From a bacterium (GTDB lineage: Bacteria > Blakebacterota > Blakebacteria > Blakebacterales > Blakebacteraceae), in assembly GCA_025774615.1 (NCBI GenBank), contig JALGVQ010000001.1, positions 1-37,641 of the forward strand: a DNA stretch of 37,641 bases, read 5' to 3'. The position numbers and the translations under genes were made by a program. Of this stretch, positions 8,229-16,580 are shown piece after piece. The notes under the pieces were generated by a model. That model was not told the DNA's origin. It did not search any database and worked only from the letters and a program-made list of their open reading frames with translations. Positions within the stretch are counted from its first letter, which is position 1. Every line of letters starts with the position of its first letter.

Positions 8229-9172
8229 GCTGGGAACCGTCACAGATGGATCTTGGCGGGCTGAGCCTCACCATCGTAGATGGGGGCACGTTCCGCCTGG
8301 ATGGGGCCGCGCTCTATGGTATTTATCCTCGAGTGTTCTGGGAGAAGCTAAACAGTCCCGATGAAGACAATCGGGTCGTGCTGGGGCTTGCTCCGGTTAT
8401 CGTGAACACACCGGAAGGCATTATTCTCATTGATCCCGGTATCGGTCACAGCTGGAAGCCCCAGACAATGGACCGGTACGATATCCTCGGTGTGAGACCT
8501 CTCGCTGAACTGCTGGAAGACGCCGATGTTTCACCCTCTGATGTGATCGCGGTGATTGCCACCCACCTCCACTTCGATCACATCGCAGGGGCTGTGAGTG
8601 CCCCGACCGGCACCAATGAGGACCAGGCTATGCTTTCAGATCTCTCAAACGGGGGTAGTGAAAGCCTGGTACCCGCATTGCCTGAAGCCAGACTCTACCT
8701 GCAGAAGATGGAGCTGGGGGCATCACGCCAGCCTGATCTCAGGACAGCCGCATATACGGCATCTCTCGCAGCGCACGCCTACGAACGTGAAGACCGGCTC
8801 GTCCTCCTGGAAGGCAGCTGCGAACCCTTTCCCGGTATCCGGGTCGAGCATACCGGTGGACATACTGCCGGACACCAGGCGATCTGGCTGGAAGGTTCCG
8901 AGGCATCGGTGCTCATCACGGGTGATCTGATTCCTACGACATCGCATGTACGCAGTGAAGTGCTGGAGGGCGTCGATTTCGAACCGGCGGTAACCGCCAG
9001 AGTGAAGGCGGCCCTTCTGGCGCAGGCAGTGGCAACAGGTGCCTATCTTACCTTCTACCATGCTCCCCGTGTCCGGTGGGGACGTATCCGCACCGGTCCA
9101 TCGGGCAGCTACAAGCTGGATGAAAAACTCACGGTCACACCCGGCGCATCTTCCCGAAAACCGGAAGCATGA
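8225..9172 (+). CDS. MBL-fold metallo-hydrolase within the acyl-CoA operon
   Basis: A 315-residue metallo-beta-lactamase-fold hydrolase. The metal motif THLHFDH supplies His114, His116, Asp118 and His119. [10 protein letters not shown] gives the next His ligand, ITGDLIPT the bridging Asp, and a late FYHAP supplies the last His. The overall shape (N-terminal strand motif [10 protein letters not shown], then the metal site) resembles the lactonase/YtnP-like branch. No signal peptide is seen, so it should be cytoplasmic. The ATGA overlap with the acyl-CoA dehydrogenase and the thiolase gene 31 bases later mark it as part of the operon. A role as a thioesterase or lactonase on a pathway intermediate is a reasonable inference, but the substrate cannot be read from sequence. 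Confidence 0.85.
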   Translation: MSWEPSQMDLGGLSLTIVDGGTFRLDGAALYGIYPRVFWEKLNSPDEDNRVVLGLAPVIVNTPEGIILIDPGIGHSWKPQTMDRYDILGVRPLAELLEDADVSPSDVIAVIATHLHFDHIAGAVSAPTGTNEDQAMLSDLSNGGSESLVPALPEARLYLQKMELGASRQPDLRTAAYTASLAAHAYEREDRLVLLEGSCEPFPGIRVEHTGGHTAGHQAIWLEGSEASVLITGDLIPTTSHVRSEVLEGVDFEPAVTARVKAALLAQAVATGAYLTFYHAPRVRWGRIRTGPSGSYKLDEKLTVTPGASSRKPEA

Positions 9173-9203
9173 ACTTCAACATGATACAGGAAGAGAGTCA
9201 GGA

Positions 9204-10400
9204 ATGAGCTCCGTCAACACTGAACCGGTCATTCTGAGTGCTGTTCGTACGCCGATCGGTAATTTCCAGAAAACCCTGAGCAGATTTACGGCACCGCAAC
9301 TGGGCGCGATCGTCATCAGGGAAGCCGTCGATCGGGCAGGGATCGATGGCAGTGTGATCGACGAGGTCATCATGGGGCAGGTCCTCCAGGGAGGCTCCGG
9401 CCAGGCTCCGGCTCGACAGGCAGCTATCGGTGCCGGGCTTCCCGAGAGCGTACCGGCAACCACGGTGAACAAGGTGTGCGGTTCGGGTCTCAAGGCGGTG
9501 ATGTTGGCCGCTGGCATGATCAAGGCAGGCGATGGTTCGTTCTTTGTCGCCGGCGGACAGGAGAGCATGAGCAATGCTCCCTTCATCCTGAAGACGGCCA
9601 GAGCGGGGATGAGACTCGGTCACGCCGAGGCGACGGATGTGCTGATCGGTGACGGCCTCTGGTGCGGTTTCAACGACTGCCATATGGGCGAACTGGCCGA
9701 ATACACCGCTGAGAAGGCATCCCTGACACGTGAAGAACTTGATGCCTATTCCGCCAGCAGTCAGATAAAAGCCGCCGAAGCACAGGAGGCGGGCAAGTTC
9801 AAAGCCGAGATCGTTCCGGTGGAGATACCCCAGAAGATCGGTGACCCACACCAGTTCACCGAGGATGAATTCATACGACCTGGTACAACCGCTGAATCAC
9901 TCGGGAAGCTGCGTCCGGTCTTTGTCCGGGATGGTATCGTCACCGCGGGCAATGCTTCCGGTATCAACGACGGGGCGAGCGCGCTTGTCGTAGCATCCAG
10001 GGAAGCAGCAGAGGAGACTGGAGCGCCGATCATGGCCCGTATCACCGGATACGCACAGGCCTCGGTGGATCCCAGGGATCTTTTCTTCGCGCCGATCACG
10101 GCCGCACGGAAACTGATGGAGAAACTGGGCTCATCGATAGGGGACTTCGATCTTATCGAGGCCAATGAGGCGTTCGCCGCCCAGGCGCTTGCCAACGGGA
10201 ATGAACTGGGCTGGGACTGGGAGAAGGTGAATGTCCATGGAGGCGCAATCGCGATCGGTCATCCGATAGGAGCCAGCGGAGCCAGGGTGCTCACGACTCT
10301 GCTGTATGCCCTCAGGGACCGGGGTGAGAAGAGCGGGCTGGCGACGCTCTGTCTTGGAGGAGGAGGCGCGGTAGCGCTGGCTGTTGAGATCGAAGACTGA
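9204..10400 (+). CDS. Acetyl-CoA acetyltransferase / 3-ketoacyl-CoA thiolase
   Basis: A thiolase that cleaves 3-ketoacyl-CoA with CoA to give acetyl-CoA plus the shortened acyl-CoA, or condenses two acetyl-CoA. All catalytic residues are present: nucleophile Cys92 (NKVCGSGLKAV), His353 (AIAIGHPIGASGAR) and Cys383 (LATLCLGGGGA). NEAFAAQAL is also typical. The frame is open from 9039, but the added 55 residues overlap the preceding gene and do not resemble a thiolase. ATG 9204 has an AGGA just upstream and begins with EPVILSAVRTPIGNF, as expected, giving 398 residues. In this operon it would perform the last step of short-chain beta-oxidation. Acetoacetyl-CoA is a likely substrate, but chain-length preference is not readable. 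Confidence 0.95.
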   Translation: MSSVNTEPVILSAVRTPIGNFQKTLSRFTAPQLGAIVIREAVDRAGIDGSVIDEVIMGQVLQGGSGQAPARQAAIGAGLPESVPATTVNKVCGSGLKAVMLAAGMIKAGDGSFFVAGGQESMSNAPFILKTARAGMRLGHAEATDVLIGDGLWCGFNDCHMGELAEYTAEKASLTREELDAYSASSQIKAAEAQEAGKFKAEIVPVEIPQKIGDPHQFTEDEFIRPGTTAESLGKLRPVFVRDGIVTAGNASGINDGASALVVASREAAEETGAPIMARITGYAQASVDPRDLFFAPITAARKLMEKLGSSIGDFDLIEANEAFAAQALANGNELGWDWEKVNVHGGAIAIGHPIGASGARVLTTLLYALRDRGEKSGLATLCLGGGGAVALAVEIED

Positions 10401-10424
10401 TCAACAGAAGAGGAGAGAATCTAC

Positions 10425-11276
10425 ATGGCCATCGAGCACTATGCGGTAATAGGCGCCGGCACAATGGGTAACGGTATCGCGCATGTCGCTGCACTGCAGG
10501 GACGCGCGATAACCCTGATCGACGTCTCTCAGGAGTATCTCGACCGCGCTGTCACCGCGATCGAGAAGAACCTCAGCCGTCAGGTGAAGAAGGAGATCAT
10601 CGACCAGGAAGCAGCCGACAAAGCTCTCAGCCTTATCACGCCATCGCTCTCGATCGAAGATGTCAGCGGGGCGGATCTTATCGTCGAAGCGATCATTGAG
10701 CGATTCGACGTGAAAGCAGACCTGTGGGGCAGGATCGACGCAGTCGCTGGTGAGGGCGCGATCCTTGCCAGTAACACCTCGAGTATCAGTATCACCCGGC
10801 TTGCTGCGCTGACGAGTGCTCCTCACCGGTTCATCGGCATGCATTTCTTCAACCCGGTTCCGATGATGAAACTGGTCGAAGTCATCCGGGGACATCAGAC
10901 AGATGACGAGACCACGCAGACCGTGATGGCCGAAGCGACAGCTCTGGGTAAGACTCCGGTCGAAGTAAATGACTACCCGGGATTCGTGGCCAATCGCGTA
11001 CTGATGCCGATGATCAATGAGGCGGTGTATGCGCTCATGGAGGGCGTAGCGGATGCCGAGGCGATCGATACGGTCATGAAGCTGGGTATGGCACACCCGA
11101 TGGGACCGCTCACACTGGCGGATTTTATCGGTCTCGATGTCTGTCTCGACATACTGGAAGTACTGCACAACGAAATGGGTGACCCGAAGTACCGGCCATG
11201 TCCGCTTCTCAGGAAGATGGTTGCGGCAGGACATCTCGGCAGGAAGACCGGAACGGGTTTCTACGACTACACCTAG
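10425..11276 (+). CDS. hbd: 3-hydroxybutyryl-CoA dehydrogenase
   Basis: An NAD(P)-dependent 3-hydroxyacyl-CoA dehydrogenase of the short monofunctional type (283 residues). The N-terminal Rossmann fingerprint is [15 protein letters not shown] (residues about 10-24). SNTSSISIT and the catalytic segment [17 protein letters not shown], with its essential His, follow. The C-terminal dimerisation domain begins around [20 protein letters not shown] and ends [12 protein letters not shown] good Shine-Dalgarno sequence (AGAGGAGAG) precedes the ATG. It lies between the thiolase and the second acyl-CoA dehydrogenase, the arrangement of butyrate/butyryl-CoA clusters. It should convert 3-hydroxybutyryl-CoA to acetoacetyl-CoA, or the reverse. 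Confidence 0.95.
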   Translation: MAIEHYAVIGAGTMGNGIAHVAALQGRAITLIDVSQEYLDRAVTAIEKNLSRQVKKEIIDQEAADKALSLITPSLSIEDVSGADLIVEAIIERFDVKADLWGRIDAVAGEGAILASNTSSISITRLAALTSAPHRFIGMHFFNPVPMMKLVEVIRGHQTDDETTQTVMAEATALGKTPVEVNDYPGFVANRVLMPMINEAVYALMEGVADAEAIDTVMKLGMAHPMGPLTLADFIGLDVCLDILEVLHNEMGDPKYRPCPLLRKMVAAGHLGRKTGTGFYDYT

Positions 11277-11285
11277 GAGAGCAAC

Positions 11286-12431
11286 GTGGACTTTCGACTG
11301 ACCGAAGAGCAGGAATTCATCAAGCAGGCAGCCCGCGATTTCGCACAGAAAGAGATCAAGCCGGGGGCGGGCGAACGTGATGAGAAGGCTGAGTTTCCCG
11401 CAGATATAGTCAAGAGCATGGGAGAACTCGGCTTCATGGGAATCGCCATCCCGGAGGAGTACGGCGGAGCTGGAACGAGCAACCTCTCCTACGTCCTGGC
11501 GCTTGAGGAGATATCGAAGGCTGATGCCGGTGTGGGCGTGATCATGTCGGTGAATAACAGTCTCTGCTGTGATCCCATCTACCATTTTGGAAATGATGAC
11601 CTGAAAAAGAGATACCTCACCAGACTAGCTTCCGGAGAACAGTTGGGTGCCTATGCCCTCACTGAACCGGGCGCGGGAAGCGATGCTGGTTCTCTGACCA
11701 CAACCGCGGTGAAAGATGGGGATGAGTACGTCCTGAACGGCACGAAGGCATTTATCACCAATGGTGATTCGTGCGACCTGCTGGTCACCTACGCCAAAAC
11801 AGATCCGGACGCGCCGAGTGGAAAGGGGATCACCTCCTTCGTTATTGAGAAGGGTACCCCGGGTTTTATCGTGGGGAAGCATGAAGACAAACTGGGCATA
11901 CGCTGTTCGGACTGTGTCAGCATCATTTTCGAGGATTGTCGGGTGCCGGCCGCGAATATCATCGGAGAGGAAGGGAAGGGATTCAAGGTAGCCCTTGCCA
12001 CGCTCGATGTCGGCCGGATCGGGATCGGCGCCCAGGCCCTGGGTATCGCGCAGGCGAGTCTTGAAGAGAGCCTCTCCTACTCGAGTGAGCGTGTGCAGTT
12101 CGGCAAGCCTATTGCTGCTTTCCAGGCTATCCAGTGGAAGATCGCTGACATGGCCATGGAGATAGCAGGCTCACGACTTCTGCTTCAGCACGCCGCCTGG
12201 ATGCGTGATGAGGGTATGCGCCACACGCTGGAATCGAGTATGGGGAAGCTCTTTGCCAGTGAGACTGCCATGCGGGCAGCGCTTCAGGCTGTTCAGATAC
12301 ATGGCGGTTACGGGTACATCAGAGAATATCCGGTGGAACGCCACATGCGGGACGCCAAGATCACCGAGATATACGAAGGGACGAGTGAAATACAGCGACT
12401 GGTGATAGCGCGCAACCTGATGGCGGAGTGA
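11286..12431 (+). CDS. Acyl-CoA dehydrogenase (second copy, short-chain/butyryl type)
   Basis: The second FAD acyl-CoA dehydrogenase of the operon, 381 residues. Diagnostic segments are YALTEPGAGSDAGSLTTTA, ERVQFGKPIAAFQAIQWKIADMA and QIHGGYGYIREYPVERHMRD. The catalytic Glu lies in IYEGTSEIQR (about residue 364). Its sequence looks closer to the butyryl-CoA/short-chain group than the copy at 7086 does, and its position beside hbd and crotonase supports that. The GTG start follows TAGGAGAG at good spacing, and the first residues MDFRLTEEQE are typical of the family. Physiological direction depends on the ETF and redox partners, which are not in the window. Confidence 0.94.
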   Translation: MDFRLTEEQEFIKQAARDFAQKEIKPGAGERDEKAEFPADIVKSMGELGFMGIAIPEEYGGAGTSNLSYVLALEEISKADAGVGVIMSVNNSLCCDPIYHFGNDDLKKRYLTRLASGEQLGAYALTEPGAGSDAGSLTTTAVKDGDEYVLNGTKAFITNGDSCDLLVTYAKTDPDAPSGKGITSFVIEKGTPGFIVGKHEDKLGIRCSDCVSIIFEDCRVPAANIIGEEGKGFKVALATLDVGRIGIGAQALGIAQASLEESLSYSSERVQFGKPIAAFQAIQWKIADMAMEIAGSRLLLQHAAWMRDEGMRHTLESSMGKLFASETAMRAALQAVQIHGGYGYIREYPVERHMRDAKITEIYEGTSEIQRLVIARNLMAE

Positions 12432-12457
12432 CCAGTTCTCACTCCGGGGGGAATGCC

Positions 12458-13255
12458 ATGAGTGATGAATCGAACATGCCTGACTCCGAGGTGCAGGTTG
12501 ATCGTGACGGGCATGTCGCCCGCGTGACAATCAATCGACCTGCAGTGATGAATGCCCTCAGCGTGAACACGCTGGATGAGTTGGAAAAGGCGATCGACAC
12601 ATTGGCCGGCGATGATGAGATCAGGGCTATCGTCATCACTGGAGCAGGTGAAAAGGCGTTCGTTGCGGGTGCCGACATCACCGAGATCCGGGATCTGGAC
12701 AGCGCTGGTGGTGAGGCATTCGCGCGTCGGGGACAGGATCTGTTCCGCAAGATTGAGATGATGCCGAAGGTGGTCATCGCAGCGGTGAACGGTTTCGCCC
12801 TGGGGGGCGGATGCGAACTCGCCATGGCGTGTGATATCCGGGTCGCGTCGGAAAACGCGAAGTTCGGTCAACCTGAGATCAACCTGGGTATTTTGCCCGG
12901 GTATGGGGGCACCCAGCGATTCACGCGCCTTCTCGGATATGGAAAGGCCGCCGAACTGCTGATGACAGGTGTCATGATCAGCGCTGAACAGGCGAAGGAG
13001 ATGAAGCTTGTTGAGCGGATCGTACCCGAGGGATCTGCCGTGAAGGAAGCGACAGATCTCGCCCGAGCCATCGCCGGCAAGGCACCGCTCGCGATCGCGG
13101 CCATCAAGCGTGCCATGGACGCGAGTCAGGGCGATCACTCCGACGGATACCTGCACGAAGCTCAGGAATTCGGAGCGATCATGGAGAGTGAGGACAAATC
13201 GGAAGGACTGGACGCATTCATCGAGAAACGAACCGCCGACTGGAAGGGCAGGTAG
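12458..13255 (+). CDS. Enoyl-CoA hydratase (crotonase)
   Basis: A crotonase-fold enoyl-CoA hydratase of 265 residues that adds water to trans-2-enoyl-CoA. Both catalytic glutamates are present: Glu120 in [15 protein letters not shown] and Glu140 in [20 protein letters not shown]. The oxyanion-hole segment [11 protein letters not shown] is intact. The frame is open from 12428, overlapping the previous gene. ATG 12458 has a GGGGGGA Shine-Dalgarno sequence six bases upstream and is the better start. The stop codon overlaps the GTG of the mutase gene by one base (TAGTG). With the dehydrogenases and thiolase it completes one full beta-oxidation turn inside this operon. Confidence 0.95.
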   Translation: MSDESNMPDSEVQVDRDGHVARVTINRPAVMNALSVNTLDELEKAIDTLAGDDEIRAIVITGAGEKAFVAGADITEIRDLDSAGGEAFARRGQDLFRKIEMMPKVVIAAVNGFALGGGCELAMACDIRVASENAKFGQPEINLGILPGYGGTQRFTRLLGYGKAAELLMTGVMISAEQAKEMKLVERIVPEGSAVKEATDLARAIAGKAPLAIAAIKRAMDASQGDHSDGYLHEAQEFGAIMESEDKSEGLDAFIEKRTADWKGR

Positions 13256-14868
13256 TGTCTCAGGAGAAACCTGAAGGGCGGTCCTTCGAGACGTCAAGCG
13301 GTACTCCGCTCGAACGGAGATATGGGCCTGAGCATCTATCAGGGCACGATCCCGAGAGCGCCCTCGGTGAGCCGGGAGCCCCTCCGTACACCCGCGGTAT
13401 ATATCCCGACATGTATCGAGGACGTCTCTGGACGATGCGCCAGTACGCCGGTTATTCGACCGCGAGCGAGAGTAATGAACGTTACCGGTATCTCCTTGAA
13501 CAGGGAACGACCGGCCTTTCGGTAGCGTTCGATCTACCCACCCAGATGGGTTATGACTCCGATCATGAACTCGCCAGGGGTGAAGTGGGTAAATCGGGAG
13601 TCGCGATCGATTCGATCAGTGACATGGAGGTCCTGTTCAGGGAGATTCCGCTCGATCAGGTCTCGACTTCCATGACGATCAACTCGACCGCAATTATCCT
13701 GCTGGCCTTCTATGCGGTTGCGGCCAGACGCGCCGGCATACCGCTGGCATCACTGTCCGGAACCATCCAGAACGACATCCTGAAGGAGTATTTCGCACGG
13801 GGCACCTGGATATACCCGCCGGTTCCCTCGATGCGTCTGATCACCGACATCTTCGCGTTCTGCGCCCGTGAAATGCCCAGATGGAATACGATCTCGATAT
13901 CGGGGTATCACATCAGGGAAGCCGGAGCTACCGCGGCACAGGAGATCGCGTTCACGTTCGCCAATGCGATCGCCTATCTTGAAGCTGCCCGCGCGGCCGG
14001 TCTCGATCTCAATGTTGTCTGCAGGCGCGTGTCCTTCTTCTTCAACGCCCACAATAATCTGCTGGAAGAGGTAGCAAAATTCAGGGCGGCAAGACGGCTG
14101 TGGACCTCCATTGCCCGTGATCGGTTCGGCGTTTCAGATCCGGAGGGCTGGCGACTCCGATTCCACACACAGACAGCCGGTTCGACACTCACCGCACAGC
14201 AGCCGGCAAACAACATTGTTCGGGTCACCCTCCAGGCCCTTGCTGCAATCCTCGGCGGCACACAGAGCCTTCACACGAACTCGATGGATGAAGCACTGGC
14301 CCTGCCTACTGAAGAAGCGGTCACGATCGCCCTGCGGACTCAGCAGATCATCGCATACGAAAGTGGTTCTGCGGATACGGTCGATCCCCTGGCAGGCTCC
14401 TACGCGATTGAAGCGCTTACCGATGATCTTGAGGAGCGGGCCCGCGTGTACATTTCGGAAGTGGATGAACTGAACGGAGCTGTGGGCGCCATCGAGGCAG
14501 GTTACTTTCAGCGCGAAATCCATCGATCGGCCTATGAGTACCAGCGTTCGGTGGAGAGAGGCGAGCGCTCTGTCGTGGGTGTGAACCGGTTCCAGCAGGA
14601 TGAGGATGAGCAGACCGCCAGCGCCACCCTGCGTGTCGATCCTGAACAGGAAGCACAGCAGGTCGTCGCCCTTCACCGATTCCGTGATGCGCGGGATGCC
14701 GGCAGGGTGAAAGAGGTCCTCGACAACATCCGTCAGAGGGCGGTGACCAGTGATAACCTGGTCCCGGTGGTGATGGAAGCAGTCGAGGGGAACGCGACTC
14801 TCGGTGAGATCAGTGACGCGTTCCGGGATGTCTGGGGATCGTATCAACCTCCAGGGGGTCTCTCGTGA
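13255..14868 (+). CDS. Methylmalonyl-CoA mutase, large (catalytic) subunit without B12 domain
   Basis: The TIM-barrel substrate-binding subunit of an adenosylcobalamin-dependent acyl-CoA mutase, 537 residues. The active-site positions that define methylmalonyl-CoA specificity appear conserved: Tyr64 (MRQYAG), Arg194 (PPVPSMRLI), Tyr218 and His219 ([12 protein letters not shown]). Isobutyryl-CoA mutases are reported to carry Phe and Gln at the first two. [17 protein letters not shown] is a further family hallmark. The protein stops before the cobalamin-binding DxHxxG domain found in fused mutases, so it must pair with a separate small subunit that is not encoded here. The GTG start overlaps the crotonase stop, and its own stop overlaps the epimerase start. 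It isomerises (R)-methylmalonyl-CoA to succinyl-CoA, feeding propionyl units to the TCA cycle. Confidence 0.93.
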   Translation: MSQEKPEGRSFETSSGTPLERRYGPEHLSGHDPESALGEPGAPPYTRGIYPDMYRGRLWTMRQYAGYSTASESNERYRYLLEQGTTGLSVAFDLPTQMGYDSDHELARGEVGKSGVAIDSISDMEVLFREIPLDQVSTSMTINSTAIILLAFYAVAARRAGIPLASLSGTIQNDILKEYFARGTWIYPPVPSMRLITDIFAFCAREMPRWNTISISGYHIREAGATAAQEIAFTFANAIAYLEAARAAGLDLNVVCRRVSFFFNAHNNLLEEVAKFRAARRLWTSIARDRFGVSDPEGWRLRFHTQTAGSTLTAQQPANNIVRVTLQALAAILGGTQSLHTNSMDEALALPTEEAVTIALRTQQIIAYESGSADTVDPLAGSYAIEALTDDLEERARVYISEVDELNGAVGAIEAGYFQREIHRSAYEYQRSVERGERSVVGVNRFQQDEDEQTASATLRVDPEQEAQQVVALHRFRDARDAGRVKEVLDNIRQRAVTSDNLVPVVMEAVEGNATLGEISDAFRDVWGSYQPPGGLS

Positions 14869-15317
14869 CCGTAGAAGCGCCGGGCGGAAAGAGGCTGGAT
14901 CACGTGGCTATTGCGGTCGAGGATCTCGACAGGGCAGTGGAGATCTACACCACTCTGCTTGGTTCTCCTCCCGATCAGATGGAAACAAACCGGGAGTTCG
15001 GGGTCCGTGTAGCGATCTACAGACTTGGCGACGTGAAGATCGAGCTGATGGAGGGACTCGATCCGGATACAACCATCGCCCGATTCGTCGAGAAGCAGGG
15101 ACCGGGTCTGCATCATCTCTGTTTTGCTGTCGCTGATCTGAAGAAGACGATCGACAGGCTCTCGCTGGAAGGATTTGAAATCATCGGTGGTGGTGACGAC
15201 ATTGGTGTCGAAGGGTACCCGGTCGCGTTCGCCCACCCGAAAAGCACCGGTGGTGTACTCACTGAATTCATCGAAGAAGCCGGCAACATCCAGAACGACG
15301 AAGAGAATCGGAGCTGA
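14865..15317 (+). CDS. mce: Methylmalonyl-CoA epimerase
   Basis: A vicinal-oxygen-chelate-fold epimerase that interconverts (S)- and (R)-methylmalonyl-CoA. It has two beta-alpha-beta-beta-beta modules in 150 residues. Likely metal ligands are His13 ([11 protein letters not shown]), His84 in the second module (GLHHLCFAV) and Glu134 ([10 protein letters not shown]). [11 protein letters not shown] is characteristic of this enzyme rather than other VOC proteins. The GTG start overlaps the mutase stop as GTGA. Its direct coupling to the mutase confirms the methylmalonyl-CoA assignment of that gene. Confidence 0.94.
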   Translation: MTVEAPGGKRLDHVAIAVEDLDRAVEIYTTLLGSPPDQMETNREFGVRVAIYRLGDVKIELMEGLDPDTTIARFVEKQGPGLHHLCFAVADLKKTIDRLSLEGFEIIGGGDDIGVEGYPVAFAHPKSTGGVLTEFIEEAGNIQNDEENRS

Positions 15318-15322
15318 TCAAG

Positions 15323-16525
15323 ATGTCAGACGCACACGACGCGGACATGAAACGGTGGGGATTCGCAACGAAAGCCATCCATGGGCCGGGAGGCCCCGAC
15401 CCACGTACAGGTGCGGTCAGTCAGCCGATATACCAGACCAGCACCTTCGCGTTCAAGAATGCCGAAGCCGGGGCCGGGATCTTTGCCGGTGAGGAGGATG
15501 GGTACGTCTATACCCGTATCAGCAATCCAACGGTCAACGCCCTGGAACAGACCATGGCTCTCCTGGAAGGCGGGGAGGCAGGTGTCGCCTTTGCCAGTGG
15601 TATGGCTGCTACCAGTGCCGTGATATTCGCCCTCTGCAATGCGGGACAGAATATCGTGCTCTGTGAGCCGGTCTACGGCGGAACTCACTCCCTCGCGGAA
15701 TCAGTCCTTCCGCGTGTCGGCATTAAACCTCGTATGATCGATGCTCTCGATCTCGACCTGGTTCGTGACTCTATCGATGAGAATACCGGTCTCATCTGGA
15801 TCGAGACACCGGCAAATCCGACCCTGAAGGTCGTCGACATCGCCGCAATCGCACAGATAGCGGCCGAGAAGAGCGTTCCGATGGCGGTGGACAACACCTT
15901 TGCCACACCCTTCTACCAGAATCCGCTCGACCTTGGTGCTACACTCGTCATCCACAGCTGCACCAAGTACATCTCCGGCCACGGCGATGTTGTTGCCGGC
16001 ATGGTGGTCACCGACAAGGCGATGGGCGAAAAGATCCGTATGGAATCTCTGCGCGAGATAGGGGGATGTCTCGGTCCCTTCGACGCGTTCCTGCTGATCC
16101 GGGGTCTCAAGACTCTGCCGATCCGGATGATTCATCACTCCGAGAACGCGGCCCTGATCGCCGACTACCTCGCGGCGAATCCAAAAGTCGAGCGGGTCGA
16201 CTACCCGGGCAGGAACGACCATCCCCAGCACGAGATCGCTGCCAGACAGATGAGCGGATTCGGCGGCATGGTGACCTTCTACATAAAGGGTGGCCGTGCT
16301 GAAGGGGCCAGGTTCCTCAACAACCTCAGACTCTGTACCCTGGCAGTGAGTCTTGGAGACGCTGACACGCTTATCGAGCATCCGGCCAGCATGACCCATT
16401 CGACCTATGCGGCAGATGAACTCCTCCAGTTCGGCATCACCGAGAATCTCATACGTATCTCGGTCGGGCTGGAATCGATGGATGATATCAAGGAGGATCT
16501 CGATCAGGGGTTCTCTATGATCTGA
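15323..16525 (+). CDS. PLP-dependent trans-sulfuration enzyme (cystathionine gamma-synthase/lyase family)
   Basis: A fold-type I pyridoxal-phosphate enzyme of 400 residues in the Cys/Met metabolism family. PLP contacts are visible: Tyr63/Arg65 (YTRISNPT), SGMAATSA (about 92-99), Tyr118 (VYGGTHSL), Asp190 (VDNTFATP) and the Schiff-base Lys215 (SCTKYISGHGD). The position equivalent to the catalytic Cys of classical methionine gamma-lyase is a Gly here, which argues against canonical methionine gamma-lyase. Cystathionine gamma-lyase or an O-acylhomoserine sulfhydrylase/synthase is more likely. It lies six bases after the epimerase stop, with a GGAG ahead of its ATG. A lyase that yields 2-oxobutyrate would feed propionyl-CoA to the mutase, but that link is inference. 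Confidence 0.88.
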   Translation: MSDAHDADMKRWGFATKAIHGPGGPDPRTGAVSQPIYQTSTFAFKNAEAGAGIFAGEEDGYVYTRISNPTVNALEQTMALLEGGEAGVAFASGMAATSAVIFALCNAGQNIVLCEPVYGGTHSLAESVLPRVGIKPRMIDALDLDLVRDSIDENTGLIWIETPANPTLKVVDIAAIAQIAAEKSVPMAVDNTFATPFYQNPLDLGATLVIHSCTKYISGHGDVVAGMVVTDKAMGEKIRMESLREIGGCLGPFDAFLLIRGLKTLPIRMIHHSENAALIADYLAANPKVERVDYPGRNDHPQHEIAARQMSGFGGMVTFYIKGGRAEGARFLNNLRLCTLAVSLGDADTLIEHPASMTHSTYAADELLQFGITENLIRISVGLESMDDIKEDLDQGFSMI

Positions 16526-16580
16526 CAGCTCCCCGCGTTCGCCCTGAACGCAACATGGCCTCCCGTAAGGAGAGGGCGGC

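Noticed and set aside
9039-9203. N-terminal extension of the thiolase frame
   Set aside because: It overlaps the MBL gene and is not thiolase-like; ATG 9204 has a Shine-Dalgarno sequence and the expected first residues.
10401-11585. A 394-codon open frame on the minus strand across hbd and the second acyl-CoA dehydrogenase
   Set aside because: It is an antisense shadow of two clearly coding genes in GC-rich sequence. Its translation is rich in His, Arg and Asp with no recognisable domain.
12308-13297. A 329-codon minus-strand open frame opposite crotonase; similar ones at 3148-3969 and 24911-25807
   Set aside because: All lie wholly opposite conserved genes and have low-plausibility sequences.
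15323-16525. Calling the PLP enzyme methionine gamma-lyase to fit the propionate pathway
   Set aside because: The position of the characteristic Cys is Gly, so only the broader family is supported.
16535-16551. Hairpin GCGTTC / GAACGC after the trans-sulfuration gene as the operon terminator
   Set aside because: Short stem with no T-run; too weak to call.
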